64,000 nucleotides of DNA from Patagioenas fasciata. Taxonomy: Eukaryota; Chordata; Aves; Columbiformes; Columbidae. Shown here in pieces: positions 12,101 through 27,100 of the stretch (positions are counted from its first letter, which is position 1; every line of letters starts with the position of its first letter). Where the stretch lies: contig NC_092520.1 in the NCBI RefSeq assembly GCF_037038585.1, positions 64,665,501 to 64,729,500 of the forward strand, given 5' to 3'. The translations under genes and the position numbers were made by a program. Below the pieces are notes generated by a model. It had not been told where the DNA came from. It searched no databases and saw only the letters and a program-made list of their open reading frames with translations.

Positions 12101-15100
12101 AGCGACTTCAGAAGCCCCTGGCATATAACACAGCTTACTATCACGCCCCAAAGCCTTGCACACTTCAAGCCAGATCTCCTAAAAAGCCATTTGAAAATGT
12201 TATGAGCAAGCCTGTTGGCCTTTCCTTTGAAGAAAATAACCCAAACAAATAGTTGTACTCCATGTCTAACAAAGTTGTTACCTTGACGACTGGTGGTAGA
12301 AAACACAACTCAAAGAATAAGTAATTTCTCAGTGCAATGAAGTTAGCTGCTTCTCTGGAGAAGAACACTAAATGCATTTTACTTTCTCCATGCTGCTACA
12401 TGAGATAAAATTACAGCTAATTACTTTTAATTCCATTTCCATCCTGTATGAGTCATTAATATAATAGCATGGCATAACATATACCATTATGGGTTTTGTT
12501 TGTTGTTTTGTTTTGTTTTTAGCAGAGTAAGCACTAAACATTTATAACTGAAAACTAGCACTAGTGATTTTTATATTGATGGTCCACAGAGGTGAACAAT
12601 CTTTTATTGATGAACTTCTTAAATATAAAATGCTTAAGTTTGCAAGCACTGCATTTTGAAGCCAATGATCAACTATGCCCCAGCATTAATGCTATAGTCC
12701 TTGCATCTGGCACTGAGGTGGGAAATACAGACTGGGTTTCTACAGTAACAATTACTTACAAGGGGAGATGAATTATTTTTTATGGACTTAATTTAAGTGT
12801 TGGAGCAAAGGAGGACTCTTACAACTAGCTTAAGCCAGTCTAATACTTTTCTTTCATACTGCAAGATGACCACATATGCATAACAGTTGTGTTCATGCAT
12901 CCAAATACAGTTGAGTATTCTTTAAATCAAAGGACAAATACTCTTCTTTGAACATCACAATCCAGATAGCAGAAGAACTCTCATGATGGACAGGTCTCCA
13001 CCCTAACTGAGAGCCCTGGAATGAGTTACAGATACCTACAGATATCTGGTGCTTCCAGCCACCTCAGAGCCTGGAAACTCTGCTTTGCTGTCTGCTCTGG
13101 CACACACTCATTCAAAATCACCTCCTTTCCGGTGAAGATCTCCCCTACAGTAACCACAGTTATATTAGTGCTGCTGTAAGTTATTGTGGTTTTGCCAGAC
13201 AAATCTTCCTGGGCCAAAGGAGTGGGTTTTGGATGCCTTTTCACCATGCTAATACTTTCAGCTGATGCATAAGGAGCAGAGCAGAGAAAAAGGACATCTG
13301 AGGTCTAGGACGGAGCCATTGTGTTTTGGGATGAAACATCAATGCAGTAAAGAATCTGAATGCAATCTTCCAGGGGGATACTGTAGCTAACTGAACTAAC
13401 ACAACACATGAATTGGTGGACAGTAGTGTCTACTAGCACAATGAAGCTGAGTTACCTATAATGACAGGTGTTTTGTAAGATATTAGTAGCCATGTCTACT
13501 CTGCTGTGATGGAATTGACTCAAGCATTGGACCTCTGTCTAATGGTTAGCTCCCACTTCAGCTCAGTTTCAGACCACCCCCACAAGCTTTTTTGAAAACA
13601 GATTTGAACGAGAAGGATGACTAAGCTGTGTGGGTATGAGCAGTGTGGATGGGAACATGTGGCCTCAGGACTGGAGATCAGTCACTGGCTTTTATTTGAC
13701 AATATAGGTATAACCCATGGGACATTGCTAGGTTACTCCAGCTCTGGTGTTTCTTCATACTTTGCAAAGGATGTAATCAATTTGCAAGGAAGTCAGAGAA
13801 GAAAAATGTGAAATTTGGAGAGCCACCTTTTAGTTTACCAAAGAAAAGGTTGAGAGGTGAATTGACCTTGGCCTCTCTAAGGTATCTCCATAATCAAAGG
13901 TTATCTGATAACAGAGGGCTTTTAGTCTCTCACAAAAAAAGCACAAGTGCGTGCTGTGGGTTGAATTCAATCCAAAACAGACTCAAACAGTGAAGTAGAC
14001 CCAGTTTTAACAATAACAAATTACAGGAACAGCTTTGTTAAGGATGTGGATGGATCTCCATCACTAAAATACTTAAATCCAAAGTTTCTTTTTACATGAT
14101 CCTATGAAATTTATCCAGAAATTATGAATTTGACACAGATGTCTTGGGGTGAAATTATTTAGCCTATGTTATTCAGAAGGTTGTTCTAGAGCAGCGTCTT
14201 CAAAGAAGTGTCCTGTGAACTATTTATATGGTCAGGTGGAAGGTCTATTGCCTCTTGTCAGCAGGCCCTCTTCCCTGCTGGAAAACTTTTAGGGGTTCAC
14301 AGATTCAAAGCAGTTGAAAACCATTTATCAAGATTTATGATCCAGGTTTGATGGTCTTCAAATCTACAAAGGAAATCCAATCTTTAACATGAACATAACT
14401 GAAATAATATCTCTACTAAAAATACTATTCCTCAGATATTGGATGACACACAAGACAACACAATGATGAATATATTGGATGCATCCAAGGGCTTGTCAGT
14501 AGAACTGTCATCTTACTAACATTTTCTGGGCTAGAAAGCAGATACATGGGAGGGTTTCAGGGTATTTGTCCCCACAAATCTGCGGTCTGATATTCCTCCA
14601 TTTCCAGACAGGTAAGAATTATGCATACAGCCTGAAGATACTGGCATTACAGAGGTGCTGGTGAGAAACTTTACTTTGGTTGCCAGATATTTTCCAGTCA
14701 GAAAAATAATGGCAACCCTGTTTTTGGAGAACCTCTTATGATCCCCCCTCCAGTTTGCAGAGCCCCTCACATCAGCAGGGACAAAGTCCCTTGGTTATAC
14801 AGCTCCTTTTTTTTTTTTTTTTCCCCACTGAAATTCCTTTCAGGTTTAGCCAAACTGCAAGTTCTTTAAAAATCCTTTTTTTCTTCCCTGTTGTGACTTG
14901 TTTTCGTGAGGGAAAAGGGCTGGTATTGTGCCAGCCAAACAGAAGTGCCTAAACCATTAGGCAGCAGTGCACACATTGTATTTGGACACCAAAGAGCAAT
15001 TTGTTTGTCGATGGGAAGGAAAAAGTGAGGTTGTCGGTTCTTTTCCCAGCAGCATCTCTCTACACCTACCATGCAGTAATGCAGCTTTGATGTAAAAATT

Positions 15101-18100
15101 CCTAGAAGGGGCAGTAAGGAACATGTTACTACAGTTGCATGCAATATGGAGGGAGGAAGACTACCCTCTGACTTTAAATTAGGAGTTTGCATTAAGGGAA
15201 TGACCTACGCATGTGAGTATATAAAAGTTAATGGTTAAATGCCACTGGCATTTAATTACATGATCCTGTGACACAGAGAACACAACATCAGTGCACAACA
15301 GGGCAGATTTTTTAGCATGTTGGGGTAATAGCAAATCTGGCACTTCTGATTTCTTTGGCTCTGAAAATTGAATCGTCTTTTAGCTTTGCTTTCACTGTAA
15401 TTAGATAGGTGTGAACTCCACTGACAATATTGTAAATCAACTCCAGAAATATGGATGGAAAATCTACACATTTTACTCACACTAAGAATCAAATTAATAG
15501 TGTGAGAAATAACAGAGGTGAGAAAGTGAACAGGATTTGATCCATGTTTAAAATGACAGTTGCACTGTGGTTTTCATAGCTTATAGTCTTCTGCCTTTGT
15601 GCATAAATTATAGTCTTCTGCATCTGTGTGGCTCCTATACATCCAAAAATCAGATCTGGGGGGGACTCATTCAGCAACGTGAAATAGCAGCTTGGATCAA
15701 GGGAGATTACTGTCTACTTCCATCTTTAACCTTTCTCTACAAAGCACTAACCATGATGGAATTTATGCAAAGCATACAAAGCAAGTTAATTACTGTTTAA
15801 TCCTGAGAAAGGTGAGGGACTGGGGCAAAGGGTTTGCAGTCTGCTGTGAAAAGCATAATCTACTTCCCTCTGATGTGCCACCAGCAGAAGATAATTTCCT
15901 TCCTTGTTTCCTATTCTCAGAAATGTTTCTAGACCATCAACAGATGTTTCTGTTCTATGAAAAAAAATCAAAGCTGCTATGCAGATAGAGGGGAGAGGAA
16001 GTAGCCACCTGCAGAATTCAGACTACAGCAAAAATACTTGGCATTTTTTCCATCATTTGTCAAAGGAAAAACAGTGCTTTGAGTTGCCTTGTGCAGAGAC
16101 TAGTGGAGTTAAAAAAAAAAAGGTAAAAGGTGCTTTTTATTCATATGGATCTAAAGTAGCAAAGCACGCGTTAATACAAGTCCTTAAATTCTACTAGAGT
16201 AAAATTCCAGAGTATTTCAATATGCTGCATTTTGCCATAGCAAAATGTTTCAAAAAGCCAGAGGTTTTGTTTCATCTTTAAGTAGAAATCATGATTAGTA
16301 TGAATAATAATGTAGCAGGAATTTCTCTGTGGGTAGACGATTATTCAGTTACAAATAGTGTCCATGGAAAGTTTGTTCCCATGTATGCAATAAAGTTTTG
16401 AGTGATAATTATTTATGGCTTTATTAAGATCTTATTAAAATATGTGTTGCACCAGTGTTGATAGATTCACACTTGCAATATATTTATTTAGTCTTTGATG
16501 AAAAATTCCAAGTTTGAAAAAATGTGTTTTGAAGATACCATAGTTGTTTTTGGTTTTTTACCAAACCTGCCTAGAATTTCCTTATTTGTATGCCACAGTG
16601 TGGTTCTGTCCACACCCCCAGCCAGCAGTATCTCCAGTGATTTTTTTTGCCTCTGGGGCACTGAACACCATGTATTTGAACATCTCTAATGATCTGAAAT
16701 GCATGTGAGCTTCAAAATGACAAGCCAGTGGAGATGGAGGAAAGCTTATTGTACCTGAGCAATCAGGGTATGCATAAATCATTTCACTGATTGTTTAGAC
16801 CATCTTAACTTTGTAACTCCTATCCTTCTATTCATCCTGGGGCTTCTCTCATGGACTTTTTACTGTCTTACATTTTGAGGTCTGGTGCTCCAGTCCCTTC
16901 CCTTTGGATGAGCCCTGTTGCCCCGTCCTCTAGTGTGCTGTGATGTGTTGGTGAAGGTTTTCCCTTTACAGGGATGATAGGGAGGTCTGATGGCAAATTG
17001 CTGGTCATAAACACCTACTTCCTGTGTGTTTTCTCCTCAATATATAACATAAAAATTTCATACATAAAGTTGTTATTACATCACCTGGACTATAATGGTG
17101 ATATTTAAAGGTCCCTGTCAGTGGTGTGCCATGCCCTGAAAATTTAAATCAGCACTGCAACATTAACAAAGCCTTCAGCATTTTATTTATGTATGTAGGT
17201 ATTCAATATATATATTGCTCAACTAGATGCATGCAATGCAGCCTATTTTCCTTCTCTTTTATCTGAAATAAATCCAAAAGAGCATTATAAACATGAACCC
17301 CCTACATTTCAGTCAGCAGGATATTCAGTATTTCAGATGTGTAAAGTCTAGTGTGTTGCAAAAATGACATTTCCTGCAGTAGAATACTTAGAAACTTATG
17401 TATTTCTTACGTATTCTGATAGCACTAAGGCAAAAGGGAGTAGATGGGTTGTATTTCATGTATTTGAGTTACTTTACCAGAAACAGAATAAAGAGTTCTT
17501 GCATTCTTGTGGAAAAGTTAATTACTCATATGGCACAATATCATTATAATCAGGACAGAGCAATCAGTTCATATAACGAACCCTATAATCAAGGTAATGT
17601 AATCAATGTAAGTAATCAGCTATAATAAGTGATTAAATATCTAACTGCATGAAGCAATAACTTAAATTACAACCTTGAATAACATCAGCTAATTGCATCA
17701 TTAGAAGCTTATGTAAAAACCAGTGGTAAATCTAAGTTTTTAGCTATGCAAAATAGCTGTTGCAGGTATCACTGGAAGTTCTGCAGCCTCATCCTGAGAG
17801 ACATTATCCAGCAAAACTTGACTAAAGAAGCAGTGATATTCCAGTGCCAGGCTTGGGTTTATCAGAGCTCTGGGGTACAAAGGCAGGAGCAGGCTTCCTT
17901 GCTGCATCCTTGAGTGGCCCCAGCTCCCCAGTACAGCAAGAACAACTGCTTCTGGTGACGTACTGGTTTGCAGCACAGCAGTACCACCCCCCTCCCATGA
18001 GCAGATGGGCATGGTGTCACTCACCAATTCTGCTCATGCTTCTTTTCTTCCTGCCGCCACCTGCCTGCATCAGCTAAAGCCACCCAGGCTGGTGAACCTC

Positions 18101-21100
18101 CGTGGGGATGTGCAGGGGAGTCAGCTCCTGTTTCTTCTGCTTGTCCCACTGCACTGCACATGCTGGTGAAGGCTGATGGGCCTCTCCTCCAGCCTTCATG
18201 CCAGGGAGAATGTGGTCAGAATCACTGAAAGCAAAAAAAAACCCCAAACCTATTGGAAGAGGCTTGAAACTCTCCTAATAGAAGTATATCCATCCGAGAA
18301 CAGACCTGTCTGTTCACATCAAGAATAGACCTGTCTGTGCCCATCATCTAGCAGTGGGGCAGCTCCAGCATCAGGAGGCTTTTCATTTGACTGTAGCAGT
18401 ACTACTAGCCTAGAAATCTCCTCCAATAAAGGAAGGTGAGACCGAGGCTACCACTACAAAATATTTTAAATAGAAGAAAAATGAACTAGGAAATACAAAG
18501 TGAGACAGATCCATGTGTGTGTGTTTGTCAGCCATGACAGTATACAGGTACTCTGAGTACTTGCTGGTTTGAAAGAGCTGAAATTAATATCTACTACTCC
18601 CAAGCACTAAGAGAAGAGGATTCTGTAGGATCTAGTCTTTCAAATTAAATAGAAATCCTAAAAAGAGCCCCTGGAAAGCACAGTGTGAAGTACATCTGGT
18701 TTGTGAGAGTAAAGAAGTGTTTAAGCCACACCAGCTGCTTTTCCTATTTTCAGCACTGGAGTTGGGTTATTTCAGCATAGCAGATGAGACAGGCAGGGTC
18801 TGTAGGCTGGAGCCCAGCATTTCTGGAAGAAGATTAGCTCCTAAGTTAGGTTCATGCAGGGCAGACAAAAAAGCACAAGAAAGGGTAAGTGGTGACTGCA
18901 GTCTGGAGTGAGACTCAGAGCATTGCTCTCATGACATCCTCACCCAAAACATGTACACAAATACTGTCACGACTGCTTCCAGAGTATTTAAACAAAACTA
19001 GGAATGTGTTATTTGCACCAGGGGATCACTGATGTCTTGTAGTTACAGTAGGACGGAGGTATCCCGACTCTCTGTTGCACTTTACATCACTTGAAGGGTT
19101 TGTTCAACCATACAGTTGGGAACCAAATCCCAGCCAGCATGCACTGTGCACTGCCTGACAGCCCAGGGCTTTCTGTGTTGTTAGTCAAGGTGATACTCTC
19201 AAGAGGAGAGAGGAGAGGAGAGGAGAGGAGAGGAGAGGAGAGGAGAGGAGAGGAGAGGAGAGGAGAGGAGAGGAGAGGAGAGGAGAGGAGAGGAGAGGAG
19301 AGGAGAGGAGAGGAGAGGAGAGGAGAGGAGAGGAGAGGAGAGGAGAGGAGAGGAGAGGAGAGGAGAGGAGAGGAGAGGAGAGGAGAGGAGAGGAGAGGAG
19401 AGGAGAGGAGAGGAGAGGAGAGGAGAGGAGGAGAGAGTTCATTAAGTGTTTTGAGTTTCTCAGTGAATGAGAGAAACAGAGATGCAGTGCCTGGTTCGAG
19501 TATCAGCCCCTTGAGCATCCCTGGCACTGACTGAAGGAGCACATCTTCTCAATGCAATGCAACAAATGCCAGGAGCTGATGCCTGGTGCTCCCACAAGAG
19601 CAGTCCCTGATGTTGAAGGGGAAGGAGAGGAGCCCACTGAGTCCCATGGTGGTGGTGGGCAGCCCCAGGGCACTGGCCTGTCCAAGGAGGCACCTTTATC
19701 TGTGGTAACACACACTCTGTCCTGCCCAGAGGCTCCTGCAGTTGGGCAGTGACCCCTCTCTTCCCAGCTGCTCTCTGAAATGCAAATATTACGAAAACAA
19801 TGTCATTATTACAGAAATAAATCTCTGTGAGGCATATGAGGAGTACTATTTTAATAACTATCTGTAAAGTATGTCTACAAAAATGTAACATCTCATTAAT
19901 TATAGGCAAAGCATTCTGTTGGTCTACCAGGAGGTTAAAGGTTCTTTATCAAGCACAAGAGAAGATATAGGTTTGCAAGAAATTAGCCAATTTAAAAATG
20001 GTTATTGTAAATAGTTTATTTTCTTTTCCATCAATTGATGTGGGTTCAATATTTGGAAATCTGGAATAGAAGAGTTGTGGGGGAGGGGAGGACAGTATTA
20101 TTTCTGCTCTTTTCTTAAAATAGTGAAATTATGCAAGATAAATTGCCTTCTGAAAGCCTCTTCTGCTCCAGAAATTGCAAACTGAAAACAAAATTGCATG
20201 TTTAGCTGCCAATGAACAAAAACCCAAAGCAATAGTAAAAAAACCAAAACCAAAACCAAACACTCTTCCTTCTGATTCCAGAAGGTATCATCATGTGCTT
20301 TATGTGAGATTTGCAAGGCTTGGGAACAACCAGAAGTATAAGATGTTTTGTTTCTTAAAGCTGGTACCCCCTCACTGCGGTATTGAGGATAGTGACCTTT
20401 ACCTTAGACTCACATGTTCCTTAATACCCAATATGGAAGCTGTTCGTAACATTTTTAAAAATTCACAATTTTATTTTGTCTATGAGTGAAAACACAAAGG
20501 TATTTATATCAAACACTCCTGTGAGCCCCTGGGATCTCCTAGCAGTGGTCTTCCGCAGTAGATGCTGATCTCATTGAAAATGTTGTTGAAAATGATTGAA
20601 AAACAGCTCTTGGTCAGAGAGAGACAGGAATGACAAAAGATTTGTAGCATTTCCTCTCGTTATTTGTACAGGGTGGGATCCAGTCAGTTTTAGGTTGGGT
20701 CCCCAGACACGGATCCGGTCTGCCTGCTTCCCCAGACTCCTAATATGTTGACACTTTCTTTTGTGAAATTCTTCTGTCTTTGGTCTGACAGCTCTCAGGT
20801 CTGTATGCTCCCATGTGCCATGTGCTCTCAGGTAGTCAGTGTGAGGCAGACAAAGATACCTATGCTGCATCTAGCCCTCCAGAGAAACATAAAATCTAGT
20901 TCTTAATGACATCTGTTTGTTCATATTTGCATGCCTGCTTTCAGAGAGTTAGCGGAGAGCCTGATCTTGAAGGGAGTGATAATCTCCAGAACACCCAGCT
21001 GTTGGCACAGGGCTGAGCTGGCACTGAAGGGTCATGTTTTGGTTTGCTTTTAGGATTAAACGTGAAAAATCTTGGCAGCTTCCTCTGCTATTCATCTCCT

Positions 21101-24100
21101 AGCTATGCTGTAGATGAAAAGGACCTACAAAAATGTTGCAGGAAGAAAACAGAAGATGAGAAACTTCAAGTTAATGAGCCACTAAAAACATCAGTCTGGT
21201 TTCAGTCTCCTCAGTTTTATCTATATTTGTCTTTTTCATGTGCCCAGGACCATTCTGTGGTCCCCAGGCCAACTGGCATGGTGAAGCCCACATCCTTACT
21301 CTTAAAGTCTCTTAGAGTCACAGGCAGCATGGCAGTGTCCAAATTACTTACTGGGAATGGTTCTTGGTCCATGCTAATTTCCAGACCCTGCCCAGAAATT
21401 ATTTTGGAAGAGTGATAGTACTCCAAGGCCAAAGCCATCAGAAGCACAGTTCTAACAATTTAATGGACTGGATGATTGAGTTTCAGGCCTGGGAACATTC
21501 CCTGGCACTGATTAATCTACACTTCTATCAACGCAGCCATGGAAGCTAAGACTAAATAAATACTGTAATTGGAAAAAAAAGTAGCCCTCGCTAGATAATT
21601 ATTTCAATAAACTATTAGCCATGTTTTGTGTCTGTAAAGTATGGCATAAATTTCAGTCAATACAGTTTATGCTATATCTCAGTTTCCAGAAAGTGGACTG
21701 ATGTAAAAGGGAGATGGATTTTTCCCTGTTTTATACAAAATATATGTTTTCTCCAAGGAAACAAAAACTGGAATAGAAAAATCTACTTTCCATACCTCGG
21801 TTAAGAGCCATACAACCTCCTCTCCCAGAGATACTGTTCAAAGAATACTTTCCTTACACAAATAACATATTGCAATGCTCCCACCATCAAAGAGAATGTG
21901 GGTTTTTTATTGTATGCTCTTAAAAGAAAGCAACCAACCAAACCAAAACCCTCTATATTTGGATCAAATCTTGTCTTCTTTGGCATAAAGCCTTCCCTCT
22001 TATCCGTCTGTTCATCACCCGCAGGTTCTAATACACATGCAAGAAAAATATTAAAATAAAAACTGTGCAAGAACAGGGAGAGTTATGGTTTGCTCTGCAG
22101 GTTTCAAGGCTGAGCAATTCTGATTTGCCTGAAATTGAAGGGAATTACTGGGTGTACAGATTTTTTCTGACACCTCTGAAAGTTTTAAACTGAATTCTAG
22201 TATGATTATGGGGCAACATTCTAGAACCGATGAGGACCAGGTGGCCTCCTGTACCCCTAGGGAGAAATCAGTGTCCTCAGCATGCTCCCTGAAATGCCTG
22301 TACAATGCACGCAGCATGGGGAATAAGCAGGAGGAGTTAGAATCCTGTGTTCGATCAGAAGGTTACAATCTAGTGGCAATTACAGAAATATGGTGGGACA
22401 GCTCACATGACTGGAATGTGGGATGGCTATGTCCTTTTCAGGAAAGACAGGCCAGCCAGGCGTGGTGGTGGAGTTGCTCTCTATGTGACAGAGCAGCTAC
22501 AATGTACTAAATTCTGCCCAGGAGCGAATGAGGAGCAAGTTGAGAGTGTATGGGTCAGGATCAAGGGACAGGCTGGCAGGGGTGATACTGTTGTAGGTGT
22601 CTATTACAGGCCACTGGATCAGGCTGAGGAAGTTGATGAGACCTTCTATGTGCAGCTGAGAGTGGCCTCACAGTCACAGGCCCTGGTTGTTGTTGTGGGT
22701 GATTTTAACTTCCCTGATGTTTGCTGGAAGGACCATTCAGCCAGCCAGCCACAGTCCAGGAGGTTCCTCCAGTGCATTGATGATAACTTCCTCATGCAGA
22801 TGGTGGAGGAGCCGACCAGGAGAGGAACGCTGCTTGATCTCATCCTCACTAACAAGGAGGGTCTGGCCGAAGCGGCGAAGGTTGAGGGATGCCTGGGTTG
22901 CAGTGACCACAAGATGGTAGAGTTCAGCATCCTGTGTGGTAGGACCAGGGCAATAAGTAGAATTGCAACCCTGGACTTTAGCAGGGCTAACTTTGGCCTT
23001 TTCAAGCAATTGCTGGGGGAAATCCCACGGACAAGGCTGCTTGAAGGTAAAGGGGCTCAAGATAGCTGGGTGACATTTAGGGATTGTTTCTTCCAAGCTC
23101 AGGATCAGAGCATCCCCACACGCAGGAAGTCAAGGAAGGGAGCCAGGAGACCTGCGTGGTTAAATAGGGATCTGTTGGGTATGCTCAAGCAGAAGAGGAG
23201 AGTTTACAGGTCATGGAAGCAGGGGCTGGCCACTTGGGAGGAATATAAGGCTGCTGTTAGAGGATGTAGGATGGCAGCTAGGATAGCCAAGACCACCTTA
23301 GAATTAAACCTGGCGAAAGGGGTCAAGGACAGCAAAAATAACTTTCTCAAATACATAGCAGATAAAACTAACACCAGAGGCAATGTAGGCCCACTGATGA
23401 ATGGGGTGGGTGCCCTGGTGACAGAAGATACAGAGAAGGCAGAATTACTGAATGCCTTCTTTGTCTACTCTGCTGGAGGCTGTCCTGGGGAGCCCCGTAC
23501 CCCTGAGACCCTGGATGAAGCCAAGGTCAGTGGAGGAGTTTGCTTTAGTCGATGAGGACTGGGTTAGGGAGCAATTAAGTAGTCTGGACATCCATAAATC
23601 CAGGGGTCCAGATGAGGTGCACCCACGGGTGCTGAGGGAGCTGGCTGAAGTCATTGCTGGACTGCTCTCCATCATTTTTGCCAAGTCTTGGGAAATGGAA
23701 GAGGTGCCCGAGGAATGGAGGAAAGCAAATGTCACTCCAGTCTTCAAAAAGGGCAAGAAGGAGGACCCGGGTAATTATAGACCAGTCAGCCTCACCTCTG
23801 TCCCTGGGAAGGTAATGGAACAGCTTATCCTTGGTGTCATCTCAAGGCATATCAGGGATAAGAGGGTCATTAGGGGCAGTCAGCATGGCTTTACCAAGGG
23901 TAAGTCATGCTTGACCAACCTCATAGCCTTTTATGAGAATGTAACAAGGTGGATGGATGATGGCAGAGAAGTGGATGTGGTCTACCTTGACTTCAGCAAA
24001 GCGTTTGACACAGTCTCCCATAGCATTCTAGTTGCTAACTTGAGGAGGTGTGGTCTGGACAATAGAGTAGTGAGGTGGATTGCAAACTGGCTTAAGGAGA

Positions 24101-27100
24101 GAAACCAGAGAGTGGTAGTCAATGGTGCAGAATCTAGTTGGAGGCCAGTATCTAGTGGAGTGCCTCAGGGGTCAGTACTGGGGCCAATATTATTCAATAT
24201 ATTCATTAACGATTTAGACAAGGGAATTGAGTGTACTATCAGCAAGTTTGCTGATGACACTAAGCTGTGAGGAGTGGCTGAGACACCAGAAGGCTGTGCT
24301 GCCATCCAGCGGGACCTGGACAGACTGGAGAGTTGGGTGGGGAATAACCTGATGAAATTTAACAAGGGAAAGTGTAGAGTCCTGCATCTGGGCAGGAACA
24401 ACCCCAGGTTCCAGTATAGGCTGGGGAATGACCTATTAGAGAGCAGTGTAAGGGAAAGGGACCTGGAGGTCCTGATGGACAACAGAATGACCATGAGCCA
24501 GCACTGTGCCCTTGTGGCCAGGCAGGCCAATGGCATCCTGGGGTGTATTACAAGGGGGGTGGTCAGCAGATCGAGAGAGGTCCTCCTTCCCCTCTACTCT
24601 GCCCTGGTGAGACCCCATCTGGAGTATTGTGTCCAGTTCTGGGCCCCTCAGTTCAAGAAGGACAGGGAACTGCTGGAGAGAGTCCAGTGTAGGGCAACAA
24701 AGATGATTAAGGGAGTGGAGCATCTCCCTTATGAAGAAAGGCTGAGGGAGCTGGGTCTCTTTAGTTTGGAGAAGAGGAGACTAAGGGGGGACCTTATTAA
24801 TGTCTATAAGTATATAAAAGGTGACTGCCATGATGATGGAGCCAGGCTCTTCTCGGTGGCAAACAATGATAGGACAAGGGGTAATGGGATCAAGCTGGAA
24901 CACAAAAGGTTCCACTTAAATTTGAGAAGAAACTTCCTCTCAGTGAGGGTGACGGAGCACTGGAACACGCTGCCGAGGAGTGTTGTGGAGTCTCCTTCCC
25001 TGGACACATTCAAAACCCACCTGGACATGTTCCTGTGTGACCTCATCTGGGTGTTTCTGGCAGGGGGATTGGACTGGATGATCTTCTGAGGTCCCTTCCA
25101 ATCCCAAACATACTGTGATACTGTGTGATAGTGTTAGGCCTTGTAGGAGCCTTGAGAGTCCAATCTCAGAGGCTTGTAGATGGTCTTCAGTAGCCTGATC
25201 TTTATCTGTTTCTGCCAAATTCAGCAGCAAGACTTCTTTTGACTTCAGTGCATCCAGTTTTGCCACGACTTTAAAAATATTTCCCAAACCAGCATGTTAC
25301 ATGACCAGATTTTACCAGGAACTTCCTCAAACACTGTTATTGGAACAGAGCTCTGCAGTATCTCATACTAATGTGTAATATTAATATATAATCAATAATG
25401 CATTCCCCTTCTCTGCTTGAGTAACTGTAACTGGAAATGGGCAGGTGGGGAACATCTGTTGTTTAGAGCTCTGCTCATGTACACAGAGGACAAACACTGG
25501 TAGGCTGGCAAAAAGAGTAAGAATTCTGTATTAAAATGTAGTTGCATGCTTGGGTTTATTTACTGATGTAAAAGAAAAATGGCTGGGTTTCATTCAGTCC
25601 TTCTGAGCACTGGAAAATATTACTTCTTAGCTAATTGGTTTTGTTGCAGTTACTCATTATCTGTGTTCCCACAGAGCTTAAGACTGGTAGTCATCTTTTC
25701 TGCTCTGTGTCTGCATATTCAGGTCTTTTTTATTATATGCTGATGCTACTTTTACTTTATGTATTTGTGTGTTTGCATATAATGGGCAGTTACAGTCCGA
25801 TTGCCATCAGTTTAAATTTAGAAAATGTTTTTTAACGTAACCTTACTTATTTCTACACAGTGATAAGTAGTGAAGATATAACAGAATATTGTTGCCATAT
25901 ACTTTAAAGCCACTGTTAGTAGATGAAATATATATACACACATGTATAATATGTAAAAATAGCTCCATCTCTACCAGTATTGCTATAAGCAGTAGAATCA
26001 AGTAGAATCAAGGACTGGTAGGTTTCCTGTATTCATACACCATCTGCAGTGAGCAATATGAAAATATAAAGTATTTTATGAGCAGTCTCTCAGGAGTACT
26101 TTTATAGCTTTGAAGTATGTCTCATTTGCCTTTGTTATTAGAAAGGCCAATCAAATCCAGTGAGTGCTAATGCAGTGTGATATACTGCTGGAAAAATTTA
26201 AAAATCTTTTTAATGTCTGTGTGGTACCTTATTCATATAAACGCCTTAGTAGACAGACAGACCACAACACCTCCATGACATGAAAATCTAATTCAAATAG
26301 AAGCTTTTACCACTGCAACCTTTTGGTATCCCTGGTGTACCTCTACTTAAAAGCTGAATGGTTTAGGTGTTGAGTTCTGTGGGTGACCGAATAAAGTCAG
26401 TGTTACCTAATCTTTGTCATTTTTATATACTCAGTCATCACTCCTTTATTTTGATTTGGGGTCCCCAGCCTGATTACACATACAGATGCGTTTAGAAGAA
26501 CAGCCGAGAAAAGTCTGATTCCATCTTCTTTACTTCGCCCATCAGGTATTGGTACAGATTGATAAGGTACACCTGAGCTTTCTCTTCTCTAGACTGAACA
26601 GTCTCAGCTTCTTCTCTTATGACAGATGCTTCAGTCTGTTAATTTATGATCTTTTTCTTAACTCACTCTAGTATGTCCATGTCTCCCTCATACTGGGGAG
26701 CCTGGCGCTGGACCCAGCACTCCAGACAAGTCTAATCAGTACTGAGTGGAGAGGAAGCATCACCTCCTTGGATCTGCTGGTGATGCTCTTCCTAATGCAG
26801 ACAAGGATACTGCTGGTCTTTTTTGTCACAAGGGAGCGTTGCTGGCTCATGTTCAACCTGCTGCCCACCAGGACCTGCAGGTCCTTCTCTGTGAAGCTGC
26901 TTTCCAACCACTCAGCCCACAGCCTTTTCTGGTGCATGGGATTATTCCTCCCCAGGTATAGGATTTGACATTTCCCTGTGCTGAACTTCTTGAGGTTCCT
27001 ATGGGCCATTTCTCCAGGGCGGGTCCCTCTAAATGACAGCACAGTTCTCTGATGTTTCAGCCACTCCTCATAGTTTTGTATCATCTACAAGCTTGCAGAG

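Noticed and set aside
19087-19542. Frames of about 150 codons on both strands with SSPLL or RRGEE periods
   Set aside because: They are a direct product of the pentanucleotide repeat, which has no stop in any frame.
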